Shown: piece after piece, positions 15,809-25,056 of the stretch | How positions within the stretch are numbered: the first letter of the stretch is position 1 | Layout of the letters: each line of letters begins with the position of its first letter | Source: Curtobacterium sp. 458 | GTDB taxonomy: Bacteria; Actinomycetota; Actinomycetes; Actinomycetales; Microbacteriaceae | Length of the DNA stretch: 64,000 nucleotides | Assembly: GCF_030406605.1 (NCBI RefSeq) | Contig: NZ_CP129104.1 | Location: 2,939,997 to 3,003,996, forward strand | Reading direction: 5' to 3' | Made by a program: the position numbers and the translations under genes | Notes under the pieces: generated by a model | The model's database searches: none | What the model was told of the DNA's origin: nothing | Seen by the model: only the letters and a program-made list of their open reading frames with translations

Positions 15809-18100
15809 ATGGAACACGACGCAACGAACACCTGCAGCTACCACATGGAGGGGGCGCTGCCGGCCGGCGGTGACCACCTGGGCGGGGCGTTCGCCCAGTC
15901 GCCGACGCTCGAGCACTGGTACCCCCAGCGACTCCGTGTCGACGCGCTGCACCGCAACGGCGTCGACGCCGACCCGCTCGGTGCCGACTTCGACTACGCC
16001 GCGGCGTTCGCGACGATCGACCTCGAGGAGCTCAAGCGCGACATCAAGGAGCTGCTCACCACCAGCGTCGACTGGTGGCCCGCCGACTACGGCAACTACG
16101 GCCCGCAGATGATCCGCATGGCCTGGCACGCCGCCGGCACCTACCGGATCGCGGACGGACGGGGCGGTGCGGGCACGGCCATGCAGCGGTTCGCGCCGAT
16201 CGGCAGCTGGTGGGACAACGGCAACACGGACAAGTCGCGGCGGCTCCTCCAGCCGATCAAGCACAAGTACGGCAACGCGCTGAGCTGGGCGGACCTCATG
16301 GTGCTGACCGGCAACTGCTCGCTCGAGCTCATGGGCCTGCCGACGTACGGCTTCGGCGGCGGTCGGCTCGACGCGTGGGAGCCCGACGACGGCACGTGGT
16401 GGGGCCCGGAGGTGTGGAACCCGCACGACGTGCACAGCATGGACGAGATGGTCTCCCGTGACGAGCGGTGGCACGGGCAGAACGGCGACGAGGACTACGA
16501 CCTGCAGAGCCCGCTCGCCGCCTCGCACCAGGCGCTCATCTACGTCAACCCAGAGGGCCCGTACGCGAACGGCGACCCGATGGGGTCCGCCCGGGACATC
16601 CGGATCACCTTCACCCGCATGGCGATGAACGACGAGGAGACCGTCGCGCTCATCGCGGGCGGTCACGCCTTCGGCAAGAGCCACGGCCAGGTGCCCGCGA
16701 CCGAGATCGGCCCGTCGCCCGAGCTCGCCCCGATCGAGCAGATGGGCCTCGGCTGGCACAACCCGCGCGGGACCGGCAACGCCGAGTACACGTCCACGAA
16801 CGGCATCGAGGGCAGCTGGACCCAGGACCCGACCCGCTGGGACAACAGCTACCTCGAGAACCTGTTCGGGCACGAGTGGGAGCAGACGAAGAGCCCCGCC
16901 GGGGCACTGCAGTGGACGCCGGAGGACCCCGACGCTCCGCGCACGCCGGACGCCCACGTGCCGGGGCAGACGCACGCGCTGATGATGATGACCTCGGACA
17001 TCGCGCTGAAGGTCGACCCGGAGTACCGGAAGGTGTGCGAGGAGTTCCTCGCCGACTTCGACACCTTCACGCTGGCGTTCTCGAAGGCCTGGTACAAGCT
17101 CACCCACCGCGACATGGGTCCGAAGTTCCGGTACCTCGGGCCCGAGGTGACGATCCAGGACGACCTGCTCTGGCAGGACCCGCTGCCCGACGCCGAGGGC
17201 GCCCCGATCGGCGACGCCGACGTCGAAGCGCTCAAGGCCGCGGTCCGTTCCGCCGGGATCAGCGCCTCCGACCTCGTGTTCACCGCGTACTCGGCCGCGT
17301 CGACCTACCGCGACAGCGACAAGCGCGGCGGTGCGAACGGCGGCCGGATCGCCCTGTCCCCGCAGAAGGACTGGGCGGTGAACGGTCGGACGGTGCCGGT
17401 GGTCGAGGCACTCCAGCGGATCAAGGAGCAGCACCCGTCGGTGTCGCTCGCCGACCTCGTCGTGCTCGCGGGCTGCGTCGGCGTCGAGGACGCCGCGCGC
17501 GCCGCCGGCGTCGAGGTCACGGTGCCGTTCACCCCGGGGCGCGTCGACACCACGCAGGAGCTCACCGACGTCGAGATGTTCGAGTGGCTCCGGCCGGTCG
17601 CCGACGGCTTCCGCAACTTCCGCTCCGAGCGGTTCGAGCAGTTCGCCCCCGGCGTCGCGCTCGAGCAGGTGTTCCTCGACCGGGCGAACCTGATGACCTT
17701 GACCGCACCGGAGTGGACCGTCCTCACCGGAGGCCTGCGGGCCCTCGGCACGAACTGGGACGGCTCCGACGTCGGCGTGCTGACGCACCGGGTCGGCGCA
17801 CTCACGACGGACTGGTTCGTCAACCTGACCGACACCGACCTGGTGTGGACGAGGACCGACGACACCGAGACGGTCTTCGCCGGCACGGTGCAGGCGACCG
17901 GCGAGCAGCGGTGGACGGCGTCCCGGCACGACCTCGTGTTCGGCTCGAACGCGCAGCTCCGCTCGATCGTCGACGTGTACGCGGGCAGCGACGGCCAGGA
18001 GCGCTTCGTCCGCGACTTCGTGGCCGCCTGGGACAAGCTCATGATGCTCGACCGGTTCGACGTGAAGGGACACAAGCGGTACGGCCCGATGTCAGCCTGA
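15809..18100 (+). CDS. katG: Catalase-peroxidase
   Basis: KatG is a bifunctional haem enzyme that removes hydrogen peroxide. The 763-residue length and two tandem peroxidase-like halves match the family. Visible catalytic residues are the distal pair Trp106-His107 in [10 protein letters not shown], Tyr245 in YVNPEGP (part of the Met-Tyr-Trp crosslink), and the proximal haem ligand His286 in [11 protein letters not shown]. The start at 15809 follows an AGGGAACAGG stretch. It is the second gene after the DUF2231 protein and is divergent from a two-component system, which may respond to redox or metal stress. No furA gene is adjacent, unlike in many mycobacteria. Confidence 0.97.
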   Translation: MEHDATNTCSYHMEGALPAGGDHLGGAFAQSPTLEHWYPQRLRVDALHRNGVDADPLGADFDYAAAFATIDLEELKRDIKELLTTSVDWWPADYGNYGPQMIRMAWHAAGTYRIADGRGGAGTAMQRFAPIGSWWDNGNTDKSRRLLQPIKHKYGNALSWADLMVLTGNCSLELMGLPTYGFGGGRLDAWEPDDGTWWGPEVWNPHDVHSMDEMVSRDERWHGQNGDEDYDLQSPLAASHQALIYVNPEGPYANGDPMGSARDIRITFTRMAMNDEETVALIAGGHAFGKSHGQVPATEIGPSPELAPIEQMGLGWHNPRGTGNAEYTSTNGIEGSWTQDPTRWDNSYLENLFGHEWEQTKSPAGALQWTPEDPDAPRTPDAHVPGQTHALMMMTSDIALKVDPEYRKVCEEFLADFDTFTLAFSKAWYKLTHRDMGPKFRYLGPEVTIQDDLLWQDPLPDAEGAPIGDADVEALKAAVRSAGISASDLVFTAYSAASTYRDSDKRGGANGGRIALSPQKDWAVNGRTVPVVEALQRIKEQHPSVSLADLVVLAGCVGVEDAARAAGVEVTVPFTPGRVDTTQELTDVEMFEWLRPVADGFRNFRSERFEQFAPGVALEQVFLDRANLMTLTAPEWTVLTGGLRALGTNWDGSDVGVLTHRVGALTTDWFVNLTDTDLVWTRTDDTETVFAGTVQATGEQRWTASRHDLVFGSNAQLRSIVDVYAGSDGQERFVRDFVAAWDKLMMLDRFDVKGHKRYGPMSA

Positions 18101-18181
18101 CAGCCTTCCCCGGTCGGCGCCCGCTCTGCCACGATGTGGTCAGGGCGGGCGTCGTGCCCGTCCGGTTCGAAGGAGACCGCC

Positions 18182-18598
18182 ATGACCGTCCGACTCAACC
18201 CGTACCTCGGCTTCCGCGACTCGGCCCGCGCAGCGCTCGAGTTCTACCACTCGGTCTTCGGCGGCTCGCTCACCGTCGGCACCTTCGCCGAGATGGGCAT
18301 GGAGGTCGACGCCGCCGACCGCGACAAGGTCATGCACGGGCAGCTCGAGGGCGAGAACGGTCTGCTCCTCATGGCCTCCGACTCCCCCTCCGGCATGCGC
18401 GCCGACACCGGCAGCAGCATCTCGGTGTCGCTCAGCGGCGACGACCTCGACGCGCTCACCCGCTGCTGGGAGGGGCTGTCCGACGGTGCCACGATCATCG
18501 AGCCGTTCACGCAGGCCCCCTGGGGCGACACCTTCGGCATGCTGACCGACCGCTTCGGCACGACCTGGCTGGTCAACGCGAGCGCACCCGCGGCGTGA
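18182..18598 (+). CDS. VOC-superfamily (PhnB/glyoxalase-like) protein
   Basis: A 138-residue protein of the vicinal-oxygen-chelate fold, PhnB-like subgroup. Landmarks are the N-terminal [23 protein letters not shown] and the C-terminal [19 protein letters not shown], here cited as [13 protein letters not shown]. These proteins are metalloenzymes or binding proteins of varied and often unknown substrate. The ATG at 18182 follows AAGGAGAC at an ideal distance. It stands alone, 81 bases after katG, and is closed by the hairpin at 18625-18669. Confidence 0.8.
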   Translation: MTVRLNPYLGFRDSARAALEFYHSVFGGSLTVGTFAEMGMEVDAADRDKVMHGQLEGENGLLLMASDSPSGMRADTGSSISVSLSGDDLDALTRCWEGLSDGATIIEPFTQAPWGDTFGMLTDRFGTTWLVNASAPAA

Positions 18599-18624
18599 CC
18601 CGGCACCGCTGACGCGGTGACCAC

Positions 18625-18669
18625 CGGACTGGAGGCCCGTGGCGGCGCCCGCCACGGGCCTCCGGTCCG
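18625..18669. terminator. Hairpin terminator after the VOC gene (GGAGGC palindrome family)
   Basis: The stem pairs CGGACTGGAGGCCCGTGGCGG with its complement across a 3-base loop, with a single mismatch, starting 27 bases after the VOC stop. No U-tract follows. The GGACTGGAGGC core is shared with other intergenic hairpins here. Confidence 0.75.
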
Positions 18670-18707
18670 CCCCGCGAGGGGTCGCGACGCGGTCCGCCCC
18701 GCCTCCG

Positions 18708-18713
18708 TAGGCT
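18708..18713 (+). promoter_or_regulatory. Candidate -10 (TAGGCT) for a leaderless aldo/keto reductase transcript
   Basis: TAGGCT ends exactly 7 bases before the ATG at 18721. No Shine-Dalgarno sequence lies between them, so transcription is expected to start at the ATG itself. Confidence 0.6.
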
Positions 18714-18720
18714 CGGCACC

Positions 18721-19764
18721 ATGTCCTACACCGCGGCGGACGACCGCTACGACTCCATGCCCTACCGCCGGACCGGCCGCTCCGGCCTCGACCTGCCCCT
18801 GCTCTCGCTCGGGTACTGGCACAACTTCGGCGACGACAAGCCGTTCGAGACGCAGCGGGCGATCAGCCGCCGCGCGTTCGACCTCGGCATCACGCACCAC
18901 GACCTCGCGAACAACTACGGCCCGCCCTACGGCGCCGCCGAGGTCAACTTCGGCCGGCTCATGCGCGAGGACTTCCGGCCGTACCGCGACGAGATGGTGA
19001 TCTCGACGAAGGCCGGGTGGGACATGTGGCCCGGGCCGTACGGCCAGGGCGGCGGCTCGCGGAAGTACGTGCTCGCCTCCCTCGACCAGTCGCTCCAGCG
19101 GATGGGCCTCGAGTACGTCGACGTCTTCTACTCCCACCGGCTCGACGCCTCGACGCCGCTGGAGGAGACCATGGGTGCGCTGCACACCGCCGTCCAGCAG
19201 GGCAAAGCGCTGTACGTCGGGATCTCGTCGTACGACGCCGAGCGCTCCCGGCAGGCCGCGGCGATCCTCCGCGACCTCGGCACCCCGCTCCTCATCCACC
19301 AGCCGTCGTACTCGATGCTCAACCGGTGGATCGAGGACGAGGGGCTGCTCGACGCGGCCGGCGAGCTCGGCTTCGGCGTGATCGGCTTCACCGCGCTCGC
19401 GCAGGGGCTGCTGACGGGGCGGTACCTCGACGGGGTGCCGGCCGACTCGCGTGCGGCAGCGGGCAAGTCGCTCGACGCCGGGTCCCTCACGCCGGAGGTC
19501 GTCGAGCACCTGCGGGCGCTGAACGACGTCGCGGCGGCGCGCGGCCAGAGCCTGGCGCAGCTCGCGCTCGCGTGGGCGCTCCGCGACGAGCGGGTGACCT
19601 CGCTCGTGATCGGCGCGTCGCGGGTGGAGCAGCTCGAGCAGAACGTCGCGGCGCTCGGCAACCTGACGTTCACGGACGACGAGCTCCGGACGATCGACGA
19701 GCACTCCGTCGGTGTCCTCGACGTGGACCTGTGGTCCGGCGCGCGATCGGGTGCCGTGAGCTGA
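18721..19764 (+). CDS. Aldo/keto reductase (YghZ-like)
   Basis: A 347-residue NADPH-dependent aldo/keto reductase closest in pattern to the YghZ/AKR14 group (L-glyceraldehyde 3-phosphate reductase, methylglyoxal detoxification). Landmarks are RRTGRSGLDLPLLSLG at the N-terminus, DLANNYGPPYGAAE with the catalytic Asp and Tyr, the Lys in ISTKAGWDMWPGPYG, and DVFYSHRLD. The gene appears leaderless (TAGGCT box 7 bases upstream). It is monocistronic and converges on the GAPDH gene, with a long imperfect palindrome between them. Confidence 0.9.
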   Translation: MSYTAADDRYDSMPYRRTGRSGLDLPLLSLGYWHNFGDDKPFETQRAISRRAFDLGITHHDLANNYGPPYGAAEVNFGRLMREDFRPYRDEMVISTKAGWDMWPGPYGQGGGSRKYVLASLDQSLQRMGLEYVDVFYSHRLDASTPLEETMGALHTAVQQGKALYVGISSYDAERSRQAAAILRDLGTPLLIHQPSYSMLNRWIEDEGLLDAAGELGFGVIGFTALAQGLLTGRYLDGVPADSRAAAGKSLDAGSLTPEVVEHLRALNDVAAARGQSLAQLALAWALRDERVTSLVIGASRVEQLEQNVAALGNLTFTDDELRTIDEHSVGVLDVDLWSGARSGAVS

Positions 19765-19797
19765 GGCGCCCGGCGCGGGCGCGGCGGGGCTGCCTGC

Positions 19798-19857
19798 GCA
19801 CAACCGAAGTCGTCCCGGACCACGCGCATCCGCGGTTCGGCACGACTTCGGTCGTGC
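19798..19857. repeat. Palindrome of the ACCGAAGTC family between convergent genes
   Basis: Sixteen-base arms beginning GCACAACCGAAGTCGT pair with one mismatch around a 28-base centre that is itself partly self-complementary. It lies between the convergent aldo/keto reductase and GAPDH genes and probably serves as a bidirectional terminator. A longer, more perfect copy is at 59569-59628. Confidence 0.65.
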
Positions 19858-19873
19858 GAGCGTCGGCCGCGGC

Positions 19874-21370
19874 TCACACCGCGAGCGCGACGGGCACGTC
19901 GGCAGCCGACGCCGACGCCGACGCCGCGGACACCGCCGGGAGCGTCAGCGCCCGGTGCCCGCTCATCGTCTCGAGCACCCGCACGACCTGCCGGCTGTAC
20001 CCGTACTCGTTGTCGTACCAGACGTAGACCACGACCTGCCGGCCGCCGTCCGCGATCGTCGCGAGCCCGTCGACGACCCCGGCCTTCCGCGAACCGAGGA
20101 AGTCGCTCGACACGACCTCCGGCGACTCGACGTAGTCGACCTGGCGGCGGAGGGCCGAGCGCAGTGAGACCTCGCGGAGGTGGGCGTTGAGCTCCTCGCG
20201 GGTCACGCCCCTGCCCAGCGTGAGGGTGAGCACCGCGATCGACACGTCGGGCGTCGGGACGCGGATCGCGCTCCCGGTGAGCTTCCCCGCGAGCGGCGGG
20301 TACGCCTTCGCCACGGCCTTCGCGGCCCCGGTCTTCGTCGGCACCATGTTGAGCGCCGCCGACCGACCACGCCGGGGCCCGGGGTGGTGGTTGTCAGTGA
20401 GGTTCTGGTCGTTCGTGAACGAGTGCACCGTCTCGACGTGGCCGTGCTCGATGCCGTACTCGGTCTCGAGCGCGGCGAGCACCGGCGTGATCGCGTTCGT
20501 CGTGCAGGACGCCGCCGCGACGATCGGCTCGTCCGCGATCATCGCGTCGTTGACCCCGTGCACGATGTTCGGCACGCCGCCGGAGGCCGGGGCGGTCAGC
20601 AGGACACGGGACACCCCTGGGGCCGCGAGGTGCGCCGACAGCGACTCCCGGTCGGTCCGGACCCCGGTGCTGTCGACGACGACGGCGTCGTCGATGCCGT
20701 ACGCGGCGTAGTCGACGTCGGACGGCGACGCCGCACCGATGAACCGGATGACGGTCCCGTTCGCGGTGATCGTCTGAGCCTCCTGGTCGACGGTGATCGT
20801 CCCGTCGAAGGGCCCGTGCACGGAGTCCCGCCGCAGCAGGCTCGCCCGCTTGACCAGGTCCTCCGGACCCGTGGACCGCAGGACGACCGCTCGGAGGCGG
20901 AGTCCGTACGCGCCTCCCGACCGGGCCAGGAGGATCCGCGCGACGAGCCGGCCGATCCGTCCGAACCCGTGGATGACGACGTCGCGTGGCGGCGCCGCGT
21001 ACTGACCGGTGCCGACCGCTTCGGCGAGGACGTGCCGGAGGTAGTCGTCGAGCTCGAGCGCGTCCTGCCTGCGGAAGCCGGCGTTGCAGTCGGCGACGTC
21101 GACCACCGACGGACCGAGGTCGAGGGTCGTCAGCGCGTGCAGGACCGGCAGGATCTCGTGCGGGGACAGTTCGACGCCGTCCAGGTGCCGCGCGAACCGG
21201 TGCAGCTTGAGGATCTCGTGCACCGAACGCCCCACGAGCCGGCGACCGTGGATCGTCGTCACGACGTCGTGCCGTCGGTGGAGTCCGTCGACGATCGGGA
21301 CCATCGCGGCGGCGACCGACGCCCGGTCGACCCACTCGTCGAGGACCCGGTCGGTCCCCGCGCGGTTCAC
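19874..21370 (-). CDS. gap: Glyceraldehyde-3-phosphate dehydrogenase, long form
   Basis: A 498-residue GAPDH with an N-terminal extension of about 128 residues ahead of the NAD(P)-binding GFGRIGRLVARIL. Catalytic Cys289 lies in ASCTTNAITP; NMVPTKTGAAKAV and WYDNEYGYS are also present. This long form resembles GapB of Corynebacterium glutamicum, which works in the gluconeogenic direction. The start is GTG at 21370, overlapping the pckG stop by 4 bases (GTGA), so the two gluconeogenic enzymes are translationally coupled. The C-terminus has a low-complexity Ala/Ser tail. An in-frame product with altered cofactor preference (NADP) cannot be judged from sequence alone. Confidence 0.93.
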   Translation of the reverse strand: MNRAGTDRVLDEWVDRASVAAAMVPIVDGLHRRHDVVTTIHGRRLVGRSVHEILKLHRFARHLDGVELSPHEILPVLHALTTLDLGPSVVDVADCNAGFRRQDALELDDYLRHVLAEAVGTGQYAAPPRDVVIHGFGRIGRLVARILLARSGGAYGLRLRAVVLRSTGPEDLVKRASLLRRDSVHGPFDGTITVDQEAQTITANGTVIRFIGAASPSDVDYAAYGIDDAVVVDSTGVRTDRESLSAHLAAPGVSRVLLTAPASGGVPNIVHGVNDAMIADEPIVAAASCTTNAITPVLAALETEYGIEHGHVETVHSFTNDQNLTDNHHPGPRRGRSAALNMVPTKTGAAKAVAKAYPPLAGKLTGSAIRVPTPDVSIAVLTLTLGRGVTREELNAHLREVSLRSALRRQVDYVESPEVVSSDFLGSRKAGVVDGLATIADGGRQVVVYVWYDNEYGYSRQVVRVLETMSGHRALTLPAVSAASASASAADVPVALAV

Positions 21371-23370
21371 GCCGCGACCTCGACGCGCGCCGGCGTCGTG
21401 CCCCCGGCCGCTGCGGGTGCTTCTGCCGCCGCCTCGAGCCGAGCCCGCAGTGCCCGGAGCTCCGCGCGCACCGCGGCGGGGACGGTCCCACCGAGCGACT
21501 CGAAGAACGCCTCGGTCCGGTCCGCCTCGTCGAGCCAGCTGGCGGGGTCGACGTCGAACAGGGCCTGGAGGCTCGTCCCCGACACCCCGAGACCGCGCAC
21601 GTCGAGCGCGCCCTCCGCGGGGACCGCGCCGAGTGGCGTCGCGCGCGTGGTCGGCGCGTCCGGGTCCGCGACCCGGTCAGCGATCCACGCGAGGACGCGG
21701 GCGTTCTCCCCGAAGCCGGGCCAGAGGAACGCGCCGTCCTCGCCCTTCCGGAACCAGTTGACCTGGAAGACCTTCGGAGCACCCGCGCCGAGCCCTTCGC
21801 CGACCTCGAGCCAGTGCTGCCAGTGCGACCCCATGTCGTAGCCGACGAACGGGAGCATGCCGAAGGGGTCCCGACGGAGTTCGCCGACCGTGCCCTCCTG
21901 CGCTGCCGTGCGTTCGCTCGACACCGTCGCGCCGACGAAGACGCCCTGCGCCCAGCTCTCCGTCTCGACGACGAGCGGCACGTTCGTCGCCCGGCGCCCG
22001 CCGAAGAGGATCGCGTCGACCGGGACACCGTCCTGCTCGTACCAGTCGTCCGCGAGGGTCCGGCACTGCTCGATCGGGCTCGTGAACCGGGCGTTCGGGT
22101 GCGCCGCCGGCGTGCCCTTCGCCGGTGTCCAGTGCTCGCCCCGCCAGTCGATGAGGTGTGCCGGCGGCTCGTCGGTCAGACCCTCCCACCAGACGTCCCC
22201 GTCCTCGGTCAGCGCGACGTTCGTGAAGATCGTCCGCTTCCGCATCGTGTCCATCGCGACGGGGTTCGTCGCCACCGACGTCCCCGGAGCCACGCCGAAG
22301 ATGCCGGCCTCGGGATTGATCGCGTACAGCCGTCCGTCCGCGCCCGGCCGGAGCCAGGCGATGTCGTCGCCGATCGTCTCGACGCGCCAGCCCGGAAGCG
22401 TGGGCTGCAGCATCGCGAGGTTCGTCTTGCCGCAGGCGCTCGGGAAGGCCGCGGCGACGTGGAACGCACGGCCGGCCGGGTCGGTGAGCTTGAGCAGGAG
22501 CATGTGCTCGGCGAGCCAGCCCTCGTCGCGGGCGATCGTCGAACCGATCCGGAGCGCGAAGCACTTCTTCGACAGCAGCGCGTTGCCGCCGTAGCCGGAG
22601 CCGAACGACCAGATCGCCCGCTCCTCCGGGAAGTGCGAGATGTACTTCGTCGGGTTGCTCGGCCACGCGACGTCCGGGCGCCGGGTGCCGTCGGCGTTCC
22701 GGAGCGGGTACCCGACGCTGTGCACGCCCGCGACCCACTGCGTGTCGGGTCCGATGCGCTCGAGCGCGTCGTCGCCCACCCGAGCCATCAGCGCGAGCGA
22801 GACGGCGGCGTAGGCGGAGTCGGTGACCTGCACGCCCACCTGCGAGATCGCGCCGCCGACCGGCCCCATCGAGTACGGGACGACGTACATCGTCCGGCCG
22901 CGCATGGACTCCGCGAACAGGCCGTTGAGCTCGGCGTGCATCGACCGCGGGTCGCGCCAGTTGTTCGTCGGGCCGGCGTCGGCGGGGTCGCTCGTGCAGA
23001 TGAAGGTGCGGTCTTCCATCCGGGCGACGTCGTCCGGGGTGCTCCGGGCCAGGAAGCTGTCCGGCCGGAGTCCCGGGTCGAGGCGGATGAGTGCGCCTTC
23101 TTCCACCATCCGGTCGGTCAGGCGGGTCCACTCCGCGTCGGAACCGTCGCACCAGACGACCTCGTCCGGTCGGGTCAGCAGCGCCGTGCGCACGACCCAG
23201 TCCGCGAGTGCGCGGTTCGCCAGTCCGTGCCGGTACGCCCCGTCCGGCACCTCGGCGCTGGGGCACGGCCCCACCGGCGGGTGGGTGTGCCGGTGCACGG
23301 TCGCAGTGGGGATCGGGCCGGTCTCGGCGTCGCCGAAGCGGCGGTCACGGGACGGAACGGTCATCGTCAT
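21367..23370 (-). CDS. pckG: Phosphoenolpyruvate carboxykinase (GTP)
   Basis: This 667-residue enzyme converts oxaloacetate and GTP to phosphoenolpyruvate and CO2, the entry step of gluconeogenesis. The GTP-type signature is clear: FPSACGKTNLAML contains the active-site Cys and the P-loop, GDDIAWL is the second kinase motif, and NWFRKGEDG is the nucleotide-binding stretch. ATG 23370 follows GAGGAGA; the frame is open further upstream, but that start lacks a good site. pckG leads a two-gene unit with the long GAPDH and is divergent from a RamB/ScfR-like regulator, which suggests control by acetate or other short acids. Confidence 0.97.
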   Translation of the reverse strand: MTMTVPSRDRRFGDAETGPIPTATVHRHTHPPVGPCPSAEVPDGAYRHGLANRALADWVVRTALLTRPDEVVWCDGSDAEWTRLTDRMVEEGALIRLDPGLRPDSFLARSTPDDVARMEDRTFICTSDPADAGPTNNWRDPRSMHAELNGLFAESMRGRTMYVVPYSMGPVGGAISQVGVQVTDSAYAAVSLALMARVGDDALERIGPDTQWVAGVHSVGYPLRNADGTRRPDVAWPSNPTKYISHFPEERAIWSFGSGYGGNALLSKKCFALRIGSTIARDEGWLAEHMLLLKLTDPAGRAFHVAAAFPSACGKTNLAMLQPTLPGWRVETIGDDIAWLRPGADGRLYAINPEAGIFGVAPGTSVATNPVAMDTMRKRTIFTNVALTEDGDVWWEGLTDEPPAHLIDWRGEHWTPAKGTPAAHPNARFTSPIEQCRTLADDWYEQDGVPVDAILFGGRRATNVPLVVETESWAQGVFVGATVSSERTAAQEGTVGELRRDPFGMLPFVGYDMGSHWQHWLEVGEGLGAGAPKVFQVNWFRKGEDGAFLWPGFGENARVLAWIADRVADPDAPTTRATPLGAVPAEGALDVRGLGVSGTSLQALFDVDPASWLDEADRTEAFFESLGGTVPAAVRAELRALRARLEAAAEAPAAAGGTTPARVEVAA

Positions 23371-23453
23371 GGTGGTCTCCTCGTCGAGCCCTACGGTGGT
23401 CGTGGTCCCCAGCATGCGGGGCTGTCCGCGCGCTAGGCTCTCGGCCAGACGGA

Positions 23454-23471
23454 GAAGAACAGCAGTTCTTC
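23454..23471. promoter_or_regulatory. Inverted repeat, candidate operator between pckG and the ScfR-like gene
   Basis: GAAGAAC-AGCA-GTTCTTC is an inverted repeat with perfect 7-base arms. It lies in the 123-base divergent gap, 22 bases before the regulator ATG. A TAGGCT box at 23434-23439 could be the regulator -10, putting the repeat near or just after its transcription start, a position suited to autorepression. Assignment to the adjacent regulator is by position only. Confidence 0.55.
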
Positions 23472-23493
23472 ACACTCGAGGAAGAGTGACGAC

Positions 23494-24930
23494 ATGTCCC
23501 ACGACGACGGCCCCCAGCGACTGCTCGGGCAGTGGATCCGCCACGTGCGCACGACCCGCGGGATGACCCTCGACGTCCTCGGTCGCGCCACCGACCTCGC
23601 GCCGAGCCGCCTCTCGATGATCGAGAACGGGCTCCGCGAGCCGAAGGTCTCCGTGCTCACGAAGATCGCGGCGGCGCTGGACGTCCCCGTGTCCACACTC
23701 ACCTCGTCGACCCCGCCGACCGAGCGTGCCCGACTCGAGCTCGAGCTCGCCGCCCACCAGGACGGCCCGCTCGCCGCTCGTCTCGACCTGCCGCGCATCG
23801 ACGTCCGGAGGAGCCTGCCCGACGACGTCCTCGCGAGCGTCGTCGCCCTGCACGAGGCATTGGAACGACGGGTCCGTGAATCCGCAGTCACCCAGGCCGC
23901 CGGCCGGGAGGCGATGATCGCACTGCGGCTGCAGGGCCAGTCGTCCGACAACTACTACGAGGACATCGAGGACCAGGCCGCCGACCTGCTCGGGACGGTC
24001 GAGCGTCCGCCGGGGCCGCTCATGCACCACACCGTCGCGGCGCTGGCGTCGAAGCTCGGGTACCGCCTCGTGCACGCCGACGACCTGCCCGCCTCCTCGC
24101 GCACGATCACCGACCGCGAGCACGGCGTGATCTACCTGCCGCCGGCCGCGACACCCGGTGGTCGGGGTCTGCGCAGTCTGGCGCTGCAGGCACTCGCGCA
24201 CGTGGTCCTCGGGCACCGGCCGCCCACCGACTACGCCGAGTTCCTGCGGCAGCGCATCGAGATCACGGCGTTCGCGGCGGCCTGCCTCGTCCCGCGGGAC
24301 GCCGCCGTGCCGTTCCTGCAGCAGGCGAAGTCCCGGCGTGACATCGCCCTCGAGGACTTCCGCGACGCGTTCGGGGTCACGCACGAGACGGCGGCGCACC
24401 GGTTCACCACGCTCGCGACGCGCTTCCTCGACCTCCCCGTGCACTTCGTCCGTGTGCGCCGGTCTGGTGCGATCGTGAAGGGCTACGAGAACGACGGCAT
24501 CACGTTCCCGACCGACACAGACGGCGGGATCGTCGGGCAGGTCGTCTGTGCGAAGTGGGCGTCCCGGACGGCGTTCGAGGACCGGAACCGCTCACGCGAG
24601 CACTACCAGTACACGGACACGCCGAACGGCACGTACTGGTGCAGCGTGCAGACGGGCACCGACGACGACGAGTTCTCGATCACGCTCGGGACGCCGTTCG
24701 CGCACGCGCAGTGGTTCCGGGGACGCGACACCACCGTCCGGCGGCAGTCGAACTGCCCCGACCCGTCGTGCTGCCGGCGCCCGCCCGCGCCCCTCGAGGC
24801 GAAGTGGAAGGACGTCGCTTGGCCGAGCGCCAAGCTGGGCGAGCACGTCCTCGCCCCCCTGCCCACCGGCCGGTTCCCCGGGGTGGACGACGGCGAGGTC
24901 TACCGCTTCCTCGAGGCGCACGCCGAGTAG
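23494..24930 (+). CDS. XRE-family regulator of short-chain fatty acid/acetate metabolism (RamB/ScfR-like)
   Basis: A 478-residue regulator with an N-terminal XRE helix-turn-helix (about 10-68, containing SRLSMIENGLREPKVSVL), a degenerate ImmA/IrrE-like middle region in which the usual HExxH is replaced (QALAHVVLGH), and a C-terminal DUF2083-type region with cysteines in QSNCPDPSCCRRP. This architecture is that of RamB, ScfR and PrpR, which control acetate, glyoxylate-cycle or propionate genes in actinobacteria. It is divergent from pckG-gap, its most likely target. The start at 23494 follows GAGGAAG. Confidence 0.85.
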   Translation: MSHDDGPQRLLGQWIRHVRTTRGMTLDVLGRATDLAPSRLSMIENGLREPKVSVLTKIAAALDVPVSTLTSSTPPTERARLELELAAHQDGPLAARLDLPRIDVRRSLPDDVLASVVALHEALERRVRESAVTQAAGREAMIALRLQGQSSDNYYEDIEDQAADLLGTVERPPGPLMHHTVAALASKLGYRLVHADDLPASSRTITDREHGVIYLPPAATPGGRGLRSLALQALAHVVLGHRPPTDYAEFLRQRIEITAFAAACLVPRDAAVPFLQQAKSRRDIALEDFRDAFGVTHETAAHRFTTLATRFLDLPVHFVRVRRSGAIVKGYENDGITFPTDTDGGIVGQVVCAKWASRTAFEDRNRSREHYQYTDTPNGTYWCSVQTGTDDDEFSITLGTPFAHAQWFRGRDTTVRRQSNCPDPSCCRRPPAPLEAKWKDVAWPSAKLGEHVLAPLPTGRFPGVDDGEVYRFLEAHAE

Positions 24931-24970
24931 CGCCGCTCGCGGCACTGCCGGCGCCCGCGCGTCCGGCAGA

Positions 24971-25033
24971 CGAACCACGAAACCGACACCGAACCGGGTC
25001 CTCGCCCCGGTTCGATGTCGGTTTCGTGGTTCG
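24971..25033. terminator. Long hairpin between convergent ScfR-like gene and flgE
   Basis: Two 28-base arms, beginning CGAACCACGAAACCGACA, pair with a single mismatch around a 7-base loop. The hairpin lies 40 bases after the regulator stop and 23 bases after the flgE stop on the other strand, so it can end both transcripts. It marks the left boundary of the flagellar cluster. Confidence 0.85.
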
Positions 25034-25056
25034 ACGCAAGCACGCGCTCGCAGGAC

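Noticed and set aside
15278..18073. A 931-codon open frame on the minus strand opposite katG
   Set aside because: It is an antisense shadow of katG: high third-position GC keeps the opposite frame open, and the product is Arg/Val/Glu-rich without any domain.
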